In this document: positions 49,989 to 63,179 of the stretch, one piece after another
How the letters are laid out: every line of letters starts with the position of its first letter
How positions within the stretch are numbered: position 1 is the first letter of the stretch
Source of the DNA: Odontesthes bonariensis
Taxonomy: Eukaryota > Chordata > Actinopteri > Atheriniformes > Atherinopsidae
Assembly: GCF_027942865.1 (NCBI RefSeq)
Contig: NC_134520.1
Location: 84,501 to 148,500 of the forward strand
Reading direction: 5' to 3'
DNA length: 64,000 bases
Notes under the pieces: model-generated
Database searches by the model: none
What the model was told of the DNA's origin: nothing
Seen by the model: only the letters and a program-made list of their open reading frames with translations
Translations under genes and position numbers: made by a program

Positions 49989-52900
49989 ATGTTTGTCACC
50001 GCAGAGAGAAGAGACTCAGCGGTGAGCAGTCTGAAGGAGCTGAGTCTCCGTGCTGTCAGCCGGCATTCCACCGCCCTGCGGCCCGAAGCTGTTCTTGGTA
50101 AGGACAAAGAAACACACTGTCAACAGGACTTCTTTATACACAACTCTTGTGTTATGGTCATGCTGCCTCACATACCTTTCATTCCCAAGGTTTGAAATGC
50201 TGTCTTTCCTGTCAGCTTTCTGTCTGCCATGTTCCAGAAGGTTCCAGAAGGAAGTTTTCCTCTCTGAGGTCTCGTGCATGCTCAGGATAGGGAATTGAAT
50301 TGAAGAGAAGATTCAGTTTATTACATTCTCCTGCCAGGCTATTTTCTTTAATGATTTGGAATTGTATGATTTCAGCAATAATGAATTTGTTAGATTTGGA
50401 TTTGATTGGATGATAATGTGATTCAGTTGTATTTGTTTTTTCTCTGTTTAAAGGTAACACGTGTTGTGAACTGGCACTAATTTATACAACAACTAATCAT
50501 TCAGAGGTCAGGTTGTCTAACAGGCTGTCTCATTTCTCCTGATACTACTTTATAGCAGAGTGATTTCCAGTTAATGGTAGGTTACTGTTATCGTAGGTCT
50601 GTTCCTTTGTCTTGTAATGTCTCTGTTGAACTTTAGATCTTCCAGCGGTGCTCATTAAGGACCTTCTTCCACATCTGACGGTATGCCAGCTGGATGAAGT
50701 CCAGCCTGCCCTGAATCAGAGAGGTATTGACTGTGACACATTTGTTTTAAAAAGGTATTTCTTTTTAACAAGGTGTTTACTTACTTTTTTCCAGGTATAT
50801 CCACCCACTCTGGGTGGATTGGATTCCTTCAGGACATGCATAGCCCTAAACATGTAGGTGTAAATGATTGAATTATGTCAATGTGCATGTACAGTATGTA
50901 TCTACCATATGTAATATTTTCTGTTACATTTCAGGCAATCGACTTTCACACTGAAGATGAGGCCAAACACGAAGTTATGAGAATACTTTTTCCACAAGTA
51001 TTCTATGGCTTCAGGAACAACTACGTTTGTAGAAATCTCACTCATTTAAACACTTCATCTTTCCTGTGGGCTGCAGCCAAATGTATTGAATATTTTTCAC
51101 TCATTACGAGCTCCCATAGGACCCTTCAAAGTTTAACTGCTGAGCAGAGGCCTCTGCTGAAGCTTTTAGAGATGCGTATAAAGAGTGTCGGAGTATCTGA
51201 TTCCATTGATCTATCAAAGAAGAAGACACAGACTGCGTTGTACATCCTCCATCGCCTGCTGGACCATGGCGTTGCTACAAAACTTGTTCTGCATCATGTG
51301 ACATGTCCCATCATGCTGGCCTGGCTCCTACATGGAAGGGGATCACAGTATGTAAACTTGGAACTGAAGAAACTCATGCACAGCAGTTGTATGTTACAAA
51401 CCACCTCAGCCCATACAGACGGGGCCAGTTCCTGCCCAGATCTTGAGATCAGAAGTTCAGATGACCAAGATGATCAAGTCTCTCCGTGCAAACGCTCGAA
51501 GTTAGACTCCGTGTTCATGACGGAGGTGGAGTCTGGAAAAGCAAACTTTACTGTGGACCCACAGGCTCTCTGTCAAACCTTTGCACCATGTGAGGTGCCT
51601 TCAGCAGGTGTTTGTTCATGGGGACAGATCCATTCTCTGGAGATTCGGCGGTGTGGATCTGATTCCCTTCAGGTCCTGAATTCTGCCCTGCCCACATTTT
51701 TCTGCCTTCGCTCGCTAACTCTTCACAGCATTTGTAAGTTTGCTACCAATGTGCAAGGATGTTTGGAGGTTGGTGCAGTGATCATTTCGGTATTTACAAA
51801 AAAAAATGGATCAAATGCTTTTATTATTTAGTGTTGTGACAAGTATTGTTGTCATGCAGACAAACTCCCAATATACACTATATTGCCAAAAGTATTCGCT
51901 CATCTGCCTTTACACGCATATGAACTTTTTTTTTTAAAGATGGACCTTATCTCTGGCATAACATACCTTCATCTACTCACCGATAACAGCTTGGTGAAAG
52001 TCGGCGTCCTTCAGAAGATATTTAGATCCCTGGAGATCTGCGTATATCCATATAACAGAGAGAACAGGGCAGAGACAGTACAGCCTCTGAATAAGGCATT
52101 ATCTGTCTTTATTTCACCAATACTTTAAGACCAATGAATGAATGAACGCGTACTGTTTCTCTGTTAGCTCAGAGCTGCCGTGTTGTTGTTACCCGGGGCT
52201 ATCGGGGGGGCTTTCTACACACGTGTCTACTGGGATGACATCATCGACACGAGCTGAACCGCATGAACCTTATTTCCTGCTCAGTTTAAATATTTAAGAT
52301 GCCCCCTTTGGCTCCAACCAAAAAAGAAAGTTTTATCAGAACTACTGTGATCAATTAACTCCTAAGGTCATTCAACCTCACTCTTCAGTTAAACTCCATT
52401 CAAACAAACTTTTGTCTTTTATAGTTCAGGATCATTAACTCCTGAAAACTACACTTGCACACCAGTGGGCCCTTTAGCTGTTTAGTGTACACAAGTACTG
52501 AGAATGAGGATGTGCACATGCTGGAACTCCTGTTTCTACTGATTTAAATCATTTTACCATATGGTCACCACAACTTGCACAATCTACACCTACAAGGCCT
52601 ATTTCAACCAAAAATGACATTATTGAGACAACTCATCTAGAAAGCCTCCTGGTTCATCAATAACTTCCTGCCAAAAATCGTCTTTTTCGCCCTGACAAGG
52701 GTCCCGATGACCATTTTGGTTAAAGTTTGAGCACAAAAAAATTATTTTCTTCAATAGAATCCCACAGATTTCTTTTGCATCAAATGCAATGAGCCTGCAG
52801 CTGTGCCTCATCTTAATATGTTTTCTATTATAAGTTCATTTATCATGTAAACATTCTTCATGCAGTGATTTTTGATGAGTGTTTTTAGCTTTGGACTGAT

Positions 52901-55900
52901 TCCTCACTGAGACCATGTCCACAGGTTACATCGGGCCAGCAGCCATTCTCATGCTGCTGTGATGAAAGTGTTTTAGATTTGCTATGTGCTCTTACAAAAT
53001 TGATCTAAATATTTTGATGACTACAGGGCTACTATGTTTTCTTTGTTGGTACCATTCACAAAGGTTACATGAATGTTATTACTGCACACCCACCAAATGT
53101 GGCCTCTTTCTGTATTCATTTGGAGAAGTTTAGTTTTTCCTTTCTAAATATGTGTTGACAAACTCAGTTGTATTAATGCATGCAAATATTTCTGCAGAAT
53201 TTACATGACATGTTTTTATATTTATAGTCTACGTTTTAAACATAGGTTTTCAACTACTACATCAAAATTTAAAAGAATGAATTTGACATCTTATTGTTAA
53301 TATTGACTATATTATTGTATGGATGAAATCATTTATCAAATGAAATGGAGGTTTAATATGCTCAGAGAGAAGATGACGGCTGTGTTTTGTTGTGCAGCAA
53401 CATTTAGGGAGTCTGATGTGTTGTGCCTGGCCGCAGCTCTGAAGCAGCTTTCTGACACTTCTCGCAGCTTCATCACTGATCTCAACATCAGTGTTCTGCC
53501 CACCACCAAGCTTATGGAGAAACTGCTGGATGCAAGCCCCAGTCTGACATCCCTGCATGTGGAGATCCAGACTGTTGTATGGGAATCACACAACATGCTG
53601 CATCATCCCTGGACTGCTGAGTCCCACATACCAGGTGCGCTCACATAAAGCTTTGAAATGAGTTTATGGCATATCTGCATTGGGGCTTTACAAACACACA
53701 ACATGTTGTGGTGGTTTGCTGCCACTTGGGTGCCATGTCAGAAACAATCTGAGCTGTAGGCTGCTCTTTGTTGTGTCGGTACTGTTGTTGGTCCTTCAGC
53801 TTTGCTCTGCTATGGAAAACATGAAAGTCAAATTGTAAAAAAAGTCAGTAAAACTAAATGTTAATTAATGCAGACTTTTCAGTACAACTGTTGTTCTAAT
53901 TTTTGAAGGTGACAACTGTCCAACTTTTTTTTTTGGCAGTACTTCCTCTACAGAAGCTTGAGGTCAAAGTGGCTGAGCTCCAAACAGATCTGTGCTTTTT
54001 GACTTGTGTGCTGAAACGCTGCCCACATCTCACCTCACTTCATCTAGCTGGGCTGAGGTTACCCACCGGCTCCTCACAAAGCCAACTCCTCACCACTCTC
54101 TCAGGTAATGTGTCATGTCATTGTAAGAGGTTCACAACAGTTTGAGTGCATCTGTATTTTGTCCCCATTTATAAAAGCAATTCACACAAATACTGGGTGT
54201 TTTTAACCCATTTTGATCTAAGTCTAAAAACAGCTGTTCACTAAAACCTTAATTTCTCATTCTGAAGGAACTAGAAATGTGAAATAAAAACCACATCAGA
54301 GGTGAACACATTGAAAGATTCAAAGCGTTTATTGTCATGTTTAATATTAAATTCTTCTGTGTGGAATGATGGGATTACCACAGAAACAAAATAACACACA
54401 AACAGTAATATATATAATCAGAAAATATATATGCAAGACCATGGGTTTTGGAATTTTCACAAGTGAGAAATGGCAAAAGCAACACACAAATTGTTAAAGC
54501 GTTTTTTTTCTTTTCCATTCAGCAGTTTGGTTGTGATTCCAAATGAAAACAAATTCCATTCTCGATTTCACTGATGACTGTCTCAGTTTGGCCTTGGGTA
54601 AAACTGTTCTTCCTTTTTACTCTTACTTTTTTTGTCATATTTGTATGGAATCATTTTTATACACTGATGATTAGGGGATAAAATGGGCATTGGAAATCAG
54701 GTTTCTGAGCATGCATACATTTTCACAATGACTGACTGTTTTTTTTTTTTAAGTAAGGCTGTATAAATCTGCGTGAACATACATTCCTAGTATGGTATCT
54801 TCGCACAGTTGTTTGCATCTGGCCCTTGATGTTTTGGGGAATTGGTTTTCCTTCTGAAAAAAGAAAGCAGTCCACTTGTGGCGTAGAGCGATGGAGAGGG
54901 TAAGGGAATCAAAGTACTGAGACAGACTTTAAGGTTCTTAGTCTTCTCAGCAGATAGGTTAATTATATACAACTATACTTTAGAAGAATGCTAGACTTAT
55001 CCTTTACAATGAGCTAAATAAAGAGTTGCAAACATTTTCTGTCAGATCTCTGTGAGATATTGACATTTAGCTTTTACGTTAGTTATCAGGTTCTTTTTCT
55101 TTAATTATTTATTTGTAACAAAAATGCAAAGAACATTTTATGGTTTTTTTTGTGATCAGTGTGCTAACTGATTACTGAATATGAAGTTTTCAGTTGTCAC
55201 TGGCAACTTGTGGCAATATAATGGGTGCAGAGTTTTGAAATGCCAACCTGTTTCTGCATCTCTGTACTGCTGGTTCTTTTTTTTTCAGCAGCTAACATCA
55301 ACACATACTTTTGGTCTGGTTGATTTATTTGACTCTTTTAACAAGCGGTACTCTTTTCCCAATAATCATATGGTCACCTTTCAGAGTCAAACCACTGTTT
55401 GCGGATTCTCATCTTGGAGTGCATGAAACTGTCTGATTGTCTGCCAGAGATCCTAGATCTACTGAAAGCCTGCAGATTGGAGGGTAAGAAAAGGAGAGTC
55501 CACAGTTTCTTTTGAACTTTTTCCAGGGTCTACTTGTTGAGGCCATTTTCCACTCTTGCTTCAAAACGGTGCAACCAGAAACTACCAACATTACTGCAAG
55601 GATTTCAACTTTCATTTTACCATGACTATGAATGCTGAGATTTTGGACACCAGCTGATTACAAGCGTGCAGATTGCTGGCAGTTGTGCTGTTATACACCA
55701 ACTTGCTTCTCCACACAGCTTACGTTAGCATCCCTATAATTTGCTTAAGCCCCTTCCAGCTAGTAAATTGACTATGTGCATCTATGTAAAAACATCTATG
55801 TGCTTTTCTGGTCTACTTGACCACTCAAAGCACTTATATACTACATACCACATGAACACATTCACACACAGACATGCATACATATTCATACAATAGGTCT

Positions 55901-56276
55901 TTGTCTATACAGTGTTACAGGCAACACAGTGCTTTTTTTTCTGTCTGTCACACATTCTTTATTGTCTGAATGATTACATAGTTCAGTCACTGAAAGTATT
56001 TTCACAGAAACATCAGTAGAGCTGCTGATCTCCTGTTTTTTACTCAGCAGGACAGATGATGATACCAGGTCTGAAAAGCCTTTTTATCTTCTGATGTGCT
56101 CTGAATCCATTCCAGAGTCCCTTTGACTCTTCTTTTCTCTCTCTAAGAGCTTCGATTTAGTGACTGTCGTCTTCTTGAGAGTTGTTCTGACAAAGAAGAA
56201 AGTCTGCTGCAGCTGGTAGCTGCCCTGAAGAAGGTGCCTTCACTCCACACACTAAGTTTGGCACAGAATCGACTTG
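49989..56276 (+). CDS. lrrc41: leucine-rich repeat-containing protein 41, 5' eight exons
   Basis: LRRC41 (MUF1) is a BC-box protein that links elongin B/C and a cullin-RBX1 ligase to substrates. Exons: 49989-50097, 50637-50723, 50795-50853, 50935-51733, 53398-53634, 53940-54104, 55385-55483, 56148-56276; all GT-AG and phase-consistent (1684 nt, 561 codons). An in-frame TGA at 49980-49982 fixes the ATG. Residues 14-23 (SLKELSLRAV) align with the BC box, but the usual Cys is Ser. LPAVLIKDLLPHLTVCQLDE follows. The large exon 4 contains a low-complexity Asp/Ser linker (DDQDDQVSPCKRSK). LRR-type segments begin at IHSLEIRRCG and run through exons 5-8, ending LSLAQNRLG. The terminal ~100-residue part is not found before 64000, so the gene is partial here. 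Adjacency to rad54l supports orthology. Confidence 0.78.
51876..51930. mobile_element. Tc1-like MITE terminus (left end)
   Basis: TA followed by CACTATATTGCCAAAAGTATTC and CACGCATATGAAC is the left terminus of the fish family whose right terminus is at 18205-18284. It lies in lrrc41 intron 4. No right end follows. Confidence 0.5.
51940..53390. other. lrrc41 intron 4, no further element recognised
   Basis: Mixed-composition intronic DNA. No exon, RNA gene or known repeat was identified apart from the terminus at its start. Confidence 0.4.
54110..55380. other. lrrc41 intron 6, no gene seen
   Basis: AT-rich intron; no recognised repeat family. Confidence 0.4.
55800..55900 (-). repeat. SINE 3' tail fragment
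   Basis: TTCTGGTCTACTTGACCACT then CAAAGCACTTATATACTAC is the reverse complement of the SINE 3' end found at 41735-41900. Confidence 0.5.
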
Positions 56277-56851
56277 GTAAGAAAACTTTTTTTATCCTTT
56301 CCATAAATAAGTTGGTTCAGAGTTAAATTATATTACCTGCTGCACCAAAGTGGCATCAAGTTGTAGAAGCTTCAATTATATTGTGTAATTGATATTTTTG
56401 TGAGATTTTCACTGATTTCTGGGAGATTTTTCTGCACTGGTTTGGAAGCTGTGTTTCTTGGGTGAACTCTTCTCTTCTTCTGGGACTTGTCAACATTTTT
56501 TTTTTTTTAATGCGTTACCATGCCAAGGAAAGAGTTGTTTACTAAGAGAAGCACCTGAATAAGCTTTCTGAATGCCAACTAAAGCCCTGAAACAGACCAC
56601 AAATCCCCAATGAATTGGGGAGGAAATGCTGTGGATGCCAGACAGGAGCAAGTTTAAACCGAGTCATGTTCTCATGGGGAATTGGGGTAGCTAGCAAAAA
56701 AAATAAATTTTGATGGGTGCCAAAGGAGCTACTGCCCGCTGAGAGACAGAGGCTGTGATGTTCGAGTCGTATTGTATTGTGACCACGGTCTCCCTGTCAC
56801 TTGGAGACTGAAATTGGACCCCGCTCCTGTATTGGGAGCAGACATAACACA

Positions 56852-57071
56852 GTGGCTGGCAAAAACCTTTTATAACAGGTGAGCCATCTTGGCTGTCGTT
56901 ATTATTATTATTATTATTCAGAATAATGGTAAAATGTGAGTATGTGCACGATGATGCGCGCATTTGTGTCATGAGTGGCTGGCATAAACCTGTTATAACA
57001 GGTCAGCCATGTTGGCTCTGCCCTCATAAGCAGTATGAGAATAGGGCAGCCATCTTGGCTCTGCCCTCATA
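56852..57071 (+). repeat. nested short direct repeats
   Basis: A ~43-bp unit (GTGGCTGGCA.AAACC.TTATAACAGGT.AGCCAT.TTGGCT) occurs at 56852-56895 and 56975-57017. A second unit, CAGCCAT.TTGGCTCTGCCCTCATA, occurs at about 57004-57029 and 57047-57071. They lie in the intron after lrrc41 exon 8 beside an (ATT)n run. Confidence 0.6.
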
Positions 57072-57726
57072 GCTGTGTGATTAGTTTCTATGGAGACAGC
57101 TGCGTGTATAAGACAGACAAGCGCCATCACTTTGTGGCTCAACTGGCAGATAGACCTCGGGGTTCAGTACTGATAGGTATGCCTCGAACAAACAGTCGCT
57201 GTTTGAAAACTACAAGTCATATTTGAAAAATTCTTGAACCTTGAGTGCCAGAAGGGGCGGCAGAAGCCACCAGTGTAATTTTTATTCTGCTCCTATGTAC
57301 GTTTTTTTTTTTATTCCAGTTTTAAAAACAGTCTTCACATTGATTTGATAAGGAGATAAAGCGACCTGGCTATAAAGGCCGTGAGTGGGAGCCTGAGTGG
57401 TCGCTCTCTGCGCTCAGAGGTGATTTGAGAGAAAACCGTGAGGCCAAGCACAATGATGGTGACTTTGGGGGAAAAGAGGACAAAAATACCTTTTGTTTTG
57501 CTGTAAAATTTGTCTAGTTGAGGCATATATTATGGACGTGAGAGGCGTTTGTTCAAGTAATTTTGGTATTAATTTCAAGATGGTCAAAATGGAGTGAGAC
57601 CCCAGGCCAGCAGAGTGAGAGGAGTCCTGACTTTTCTGCCATTGTGTCAAAGCTATACAATATATCAACAGTTAACGTTGAGTCTTTCCTGCTCCGTTTA
57701 AACTTTGAATGATGTCTCTGTGATAA

Positions 57727-57918
57727 GGGCTGAAACGATACAGAGTTACTCGAGTAACTCGATTACAAAAAATCTTCGAAGCAAAAACCCTGCCTCGAAA
57801 CTACAATAATCATAACTCCCCGAATATTTACCGGATTTTCACATGGTTTAGTTTTGTTACAAACGGCAGAGATTTAGGTATGATACAGGATGCTGTCACA
57901 CACTAAAAAATACGTGCT
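57727..57918. mobile_element. hAT-type terminus
   Basis: AAGGGCTGAAACGATACAGAG followed by the palindrome-like ACTCGAGTAACTCGATTA is a hAT MITE left end common in fish. The L1 element inserts at 57918. The right terminus was not found. Confidence 0.4.
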
Positions 57919-58093
57919 GAGTCACGTGGGTGCAGCAGCCAAGATGGTCGCGAGTTAGGGAGGCTCTTGTCCTGCACATGCTATTTTCAGAGTTATTGGT
58001 GTGAAAACGCATATATTTAAGTAATCTTACGCTCACCCTGACAACTTTAACTGTTCAGATATAATACTTTCGGTCAAAGAAAGGGTTAGAGAC

Positions 58094-58936
58094 ATGGCGA
58101 CATCGAAGTATTTCAAAAACCCTCCGCGCTCGTCTACCCGGAAAAGCCCGGCGCATGAAGTTGAACTCGGGGCCGCTGAAGCTCCCCTCACAACTATGAA
58201 CACATCGGATAGTTTGGAAAAGCTGATGGCAGAAATTTCAAAGATGAATGATACGCTGCAGAAGGTTGCAACCGATGTTTCCTCTATTAAACAAACAACG
58301 GCGGAGCTGAATAACACGGTGACGGCCATGCAGGAGAGGCTGGATGAGGCCGAGGTGCGTATTGTACACCTGGAGGAGACGTCGCAGCAGCTGCTGAAGG
58401 ACAAGGGCAGCAAGGATAAACAGACGGAACAATTATGGAACCGAGTGCAAACCCTTGAAAACCAAAGTAGACGAAACAATGTGAGGTTGGTCGGTCTAAA
58501 GGAAACCCTTGGTACAAATGGGACGCTGCTTGACTGTGTTAAAAAGATTCTGGCGGAGGGACTCGGCGTTGAAACTGACGGGGAGATGGAGATAGAAAGG
58601 GCGCACAGGCAACTGGCACCGATGCCGAATATAGATCAGCCTCCAAGGCCGGTGTTGATTCGCTTTCTGAGGCAATCAGCGAGGGATGCCGTGATCAATG
58701 CAGCCAAGGTAAAGCGAGGATTCGTTTGGGAAAAATGTCGCCTATCTGTGTTCCCGGACATGTCTAGAGAGCTGGCGCAGAAGAGGAAAGCGTTCACACC
58801 GGTGAAGCGCAAATTACACGAGCTCGACATTAGATACACACTGGCTTTCCCCGCTACGTTGCACTTTAAATGGAGAGGGAAAAGCGTGAGCTGCAACACT
58901 GTCGAAGCCGCGGAGAAAGTCATGAATGAGCAATGA
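58094..58936 (+). CDS. L1 ORF1 protein
   Basis: 280 codons, intact. A basic Ser/Pro-rich N-terminus (1-35) is followed by a coiled coil (about 40-125: LEKLMAEISKMNDTLQKV, MQERLDEAEVRIVHLEE), then an RRM-like segment (SRRNNVRLVGLKE) and a basic C-terminal domain (RPVLIRFLRQSARDAV, RGKSVSCNTVEAAEKVM). L1 ORF1 proteins trimerise, bind the element RNA and act as chaperones during reverse transcription. Confidence 0.88.
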   Translation: MATSKYFKNPPRSSTRKSPAHEVELGAAEAPLTTMNTSDSLEKLMAEISKMNDTLQKVATDVSSIKQTTAELNNTVTAMQERLDEAEVRIVHLEETSQQLLKDKGSKDKQTEQLWNRVQTLENQSRRNNVRLVGLKETLGTNGTLLDCVKKILAEGLGVETDGEMEIERAHRQLAPMPNIDQPPRPVLIRFLRQSARDAVINAAKVKRGFVWEKCRLSVFPDMSRELAQKRKAFTPVKRKLHELDIRYTLAFPATLHFKWRGKSVSCNTVEAAEKVMNEQ

Positions 58937-59435
58937 TCGGGAGGAGCTGTGGACTGAGATGAATGGAGAGAGGTGAGATGTTGTTTATACTTGTAAGACT
59001 GCGTTTTGTACTGAACTGGATTAACCCCGTGCAGGCCAAGGAGAGGCTTTTCCAGACACAGACCGGTCTCCATGGAAGCGGCGTTAATCCCACGGACCTT
59101 TTGCGTGTTATTTCTTTACTTTCCTTTTTCTTTTTTTAGCAGCGAGGAGCGTTCAGCACTCGGACTCTGGCTGAGTTTTAACAGCCGGACACCTTTTGTT
59201 TCAACTTTATGTTCAAGCCCAGTTTGCATTGTCATACTGTGGTTCTGTGTTATGTGTTCAAAAACAGGCAGGTACATGGTAATGAGTGGTTATTATAAGG
59301 AACCAAAAATGGTAATTTTCTCTATTATGAATGGTTACAGACAGACATTGAAAGCACGGAGTACTTATCTCACCTTTTGTTTCCTATGGATATTATTATC
59401 ATTATTTAATTTTACTTTAGAGTGGAGAGAAAAGC

Positions 59436-62400
59436 ATGACCAGTAGACCAGTTAAGTTTATTTCTTGGAATATAAATGGATGCAGCAGCCCTATCAAAAG
59501 GAGGAAGATATTATCTTTCTTGAAGAATAACCAGGCAGACATTGTGCTGATACAAGAGACCCACATGCAGGGTCGGGAGGTGGAAAAATTTAAAGTGGGA
59601 TGGGTGGGACATATATTCCACAGCTCATTTTCGAGTAAACGTAATGGTGTTCTGATTCTGGTACATAAGAATGTAAGTTTCATTATGTTAAAACAAACTA
59701 AAGATGCAGAGGGAAGGGTTATCTGTGTTGAAGCAGTGGTGGAAGGAGTGCCTCTTGTAATATGCAACATATATGCACCTAATAAGGGAGATCCCAATTT
59801 TTACCACGAGGTAAATAAAATACTGGGAGATACTGAGGGTGAAATTGTCCTAGCTGGCGATTTTAATGAAGTTATGGATCCAGTACTGGATAAGAGTTCA
59901 TCCAGACCTCTTCTCATGACCAAGGAGAGAGAAGCCTTGCATATGTTGAGTAGAGATGTAGGACTAATCGATATATGGAGGTTGACAAATCCCAAGGTGA
60001 AGGATTTTACTTTCTTCTCCCACTGCCACAAAACTTATTCCAGAATAGACTTTTTTCTGATAAGTACCTCCCTGGCAAATAAGGTGGCTGACTGTGATAT
60101 AAGGGCAATCTCCCTTACAGATCATGCACCGGTCGAATTGATTATTAAAGCCAATCTAAAATCTGAAAGGAGAGGTAGATGGAGACTAAACATTGGCTTA
60201 ATGTCAGACTCAACTTTTAAAAAGACTATGGAAGAAGATTTAAAAACATTTTTCGAAATCAATATTGGTAGCACTGAAGATATAACTACTGTGTGGGAAG
60301 CCTCAAAGGCATATATGAGAGGAAAATTTATAGCACAAGCTGCAAAAAAGAAAAGAGAATGTTATCAGGATTAAAGATTTGGAGAAGGAGATAAAAGATA
60401 TGGAATTGGACCTGTCAAAACACTTTTGTAATGGGAAATTTCAAGAGCTTTGTAAGCTTAAATACTCTTTACATGACATTTATAATAAAAAAGCAGAATA
60501 TGCTCTTTACAGATTGAAAACAAACTTTTATGAAGGTGGGGAAAAAATGGGGAAATTGTTAGCCAGACAGGTGAAGGAAAAAATCTTTGCTAGTGCCATA
60601 CCAGTTATAAAACAGGGAGATGTACAACTATTTGATGCTAAAGATATAAATAGAGTTTTTCAACAATATTATGAGAAGTTATACACATCCTCTATGTCTC
60701 CTAATGCTTCGCAGGAAGATATGGAACAGTTTCTCCTTAATATCCAAGCTCCCACCTCAGGAAGCAGCTGGTCTAGAATCACCTATAACTGAGGATGAAA
60801 TAAGGAAGGCAATTTCTTCGATGAAAAATGGAAAGTCCCCAGGTTATGATGGGCTCCCAGTGGAATATTATAAAACCTTTGCAGATATTGTCATACCAGT
60901 TTTACAGAGGGTGTATGAGGAGATATTTGATAAGGGTTGTGTAGCTCCAACTTTTAATGAAGCGGTAATCTCACTAATTCCCAAAACAGGTAAAGACCCC
61001 GCAGATCCCTCCAATTTCAGACCCATCAGCCTGCTCAATCTTGACTGTAAGATTCTTACTAAAATCTTAGCGACACGTTTACAGTTAGTTTTACCAAGCA
61101 TCATTCATCCCAGTCAGGTTGGTTTCATGAAAAATAGAACTTCAACTGATAATGTTAGACTCTTGCTACACCTAATGTGGCTGCGTAAATCCCAAAATAG
61201 TCTTATAGCAGCCATCTCCCTAGACGCAGAAAAGGCCTTTGATAGGGTGGAGTGGCAATTTCTGCTCTCCACTCTATCTCATTTTGGTTTCAACTCCAAC
61301 TTCATTAAATGGATAAAAATGCTGTATAAAGAACCCAAGGCTGCAGTGATGACAAATGGGATAATCTCCCCCTTCTTTAATCTGACTCGGGGAACTAGAC
61401 AGGGATGTTCATTGAGCCCATTACTGTTTATCATTTTTTTAGAGATTTTAGCAGTGTCTGTTAGAGCACACCCTGGAATAAGAGGTGTAAGAGGAGGAGA
61501 CAATGAACATAAATTACTATTATATGCTGATGACATTTTAGCAGTAATATCTGAACCTCTGACTTCGCTGCCACATCTGATGGACACCATCCAGTCTTTT
61601 TCAAAATTTTCAGGCTACTCCATCAACTGGAGCAAATCCGAAGCAATGCCTCTCTCCAATTCGTGTATATCATCTATGGTGGAGAAGTTTAATTTTAGGT
61701 GGATACGACAGGGAATGAAGTATCTTGGCATTAAACTTCATGAGGATATAGATGAAATAGTGGCACTAAACTTTAACCCGTTACTTCAAAAGATGAAAAT
61801 AAACCTTGATAAGTGGGGGAAACTAAAATTGACATTGTGGGGAAAAATCAATGCTATAAAAATGATAATTGCCCCACAATTCAGTTATGTAGCAATGATG
61901 TTGCCAATTAATATACCATCTACCATCTTTAGACAATTGGATGATATTATAAAATGTTTTCTATGGGCTGGGAAAAGACCACGAATTAAATTGAGAAAGT
62001 TATGTGCACATAAAGAGAAAGGAGGGCTGGGCCTGCCAGATCTTAGATTGTATTATTTAGCTTTTGAAATGGCTAAAATAGCAAGATACTGGCAGGCTGC
62101 AGAGGATGAAACAGCTTGGATGAAGGTAGAAAAGGAGATGTGCTCGCCTTTCCAACCTATGGAAGTGTTATCACAAAGAAGGTCTAACATTACAAATCCA
62201 ATACTTCTACATTCAAGGGATGTCTGGAGTAAAGTACATAAAATGTTTAAACTTACACATACTCTACAAAGATATTCATCATTGTGGGAGAATCCTGATG
62301 TATGCATTGGGAAAAAACCAGTGAATTGGAAACAGTGGCACGTCGGAGGTTTAAGCACCATTAATGATCTATTTGAAGATGGAGTATTTTTGCCATATAA

Positions 62401-63179
62401 TAAGCTTTTGCAGAAATTTGACTTGGTGGGAAAAGATAACTTTTGGAAATTTTTGCAAATGAGAAGTTGCATCACTTCAAAGCCATACAATATTACCGAT
62501 AATATGATAAGCGATTATATGAAACTTCCACTTAGAAAACGAAAAGCCTCACAATTTTATAAAATGGCTATTTCTTCTCTCGCAACTGACTATGACCAGT
62601 TAAAGATAACTTGGCAGAGGGACCTTGGTGGAGAGATTGATTGTGATAGATGGGCAGTAATAGTGGCTGATTGTGGTAAATATGTGAGAGAGGCAAGGGG
62701 TAAACTTACACAATATAATGTATTACATAAATACTATTACACACCATACAGACTGTACAGGATGAAACTATCGGGTGATGACTTGTTGGAAATGTAAGGA
62801 GGAAACTGGAACCTTTGTTTATTGTATGTGGGAATGTGTCTTGATTAGACCTTTCTGGACTCAGATTTTAAATATGGTGAGTAACTGGCTTGGAGCAGAG
62901 ATTCCCCTAAGCCCAGAGCTCTGTCTACTGGGGGACAAGTCTCAATTACCCAATATAACAAAATGTAATTTTTCTGTCATCTCGGTGGGTACAGCAACAG
63001 CTTGTCGAGCTTGTCTAAGACATTGGAAGGCATCAGAAATTCCACATGTGAAAGAATGGGTGTGTGCAATGACTGAAACTGCGTCTTATGAATGTATGCT
63101 TAGTAGATTGAGTGGTGATAGGGAAGAGGGGGTGACACCCTGGGGCAGGTTTTGGAACTATATAAAGGTAAACAACTAG
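59436..63179 (+). pseudogene. L1 ORF2 (endonuclease and reverse transcriptase), three frameshifts
   Basis: About 1248 codons, normal for L1 ORF2. Endonuclease (59436 to about 60130): ISWNINGC, IQETHM, LAGDFNEV, SRIDFFL, LTDHAPV. Reverse transcriptase (about 60780-61900): SPGYDGLPVEYYKTF, FRPISLLNLDCKIL, SLDAEKAFDRVEW, RGTRQGCSLSPLLF, LLLYADD. The C-terminal Cys-rich region (CWKCKEETGTFVYCMWEC) is at about 62780-62840. The frame moves forward by one at about 60360, 60760 and 62785, each consistent with one extra base (or two lost). Otherwise it is well conserved. It nicks DNA and copies the element RNA when intact. Confidence 0.85.
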
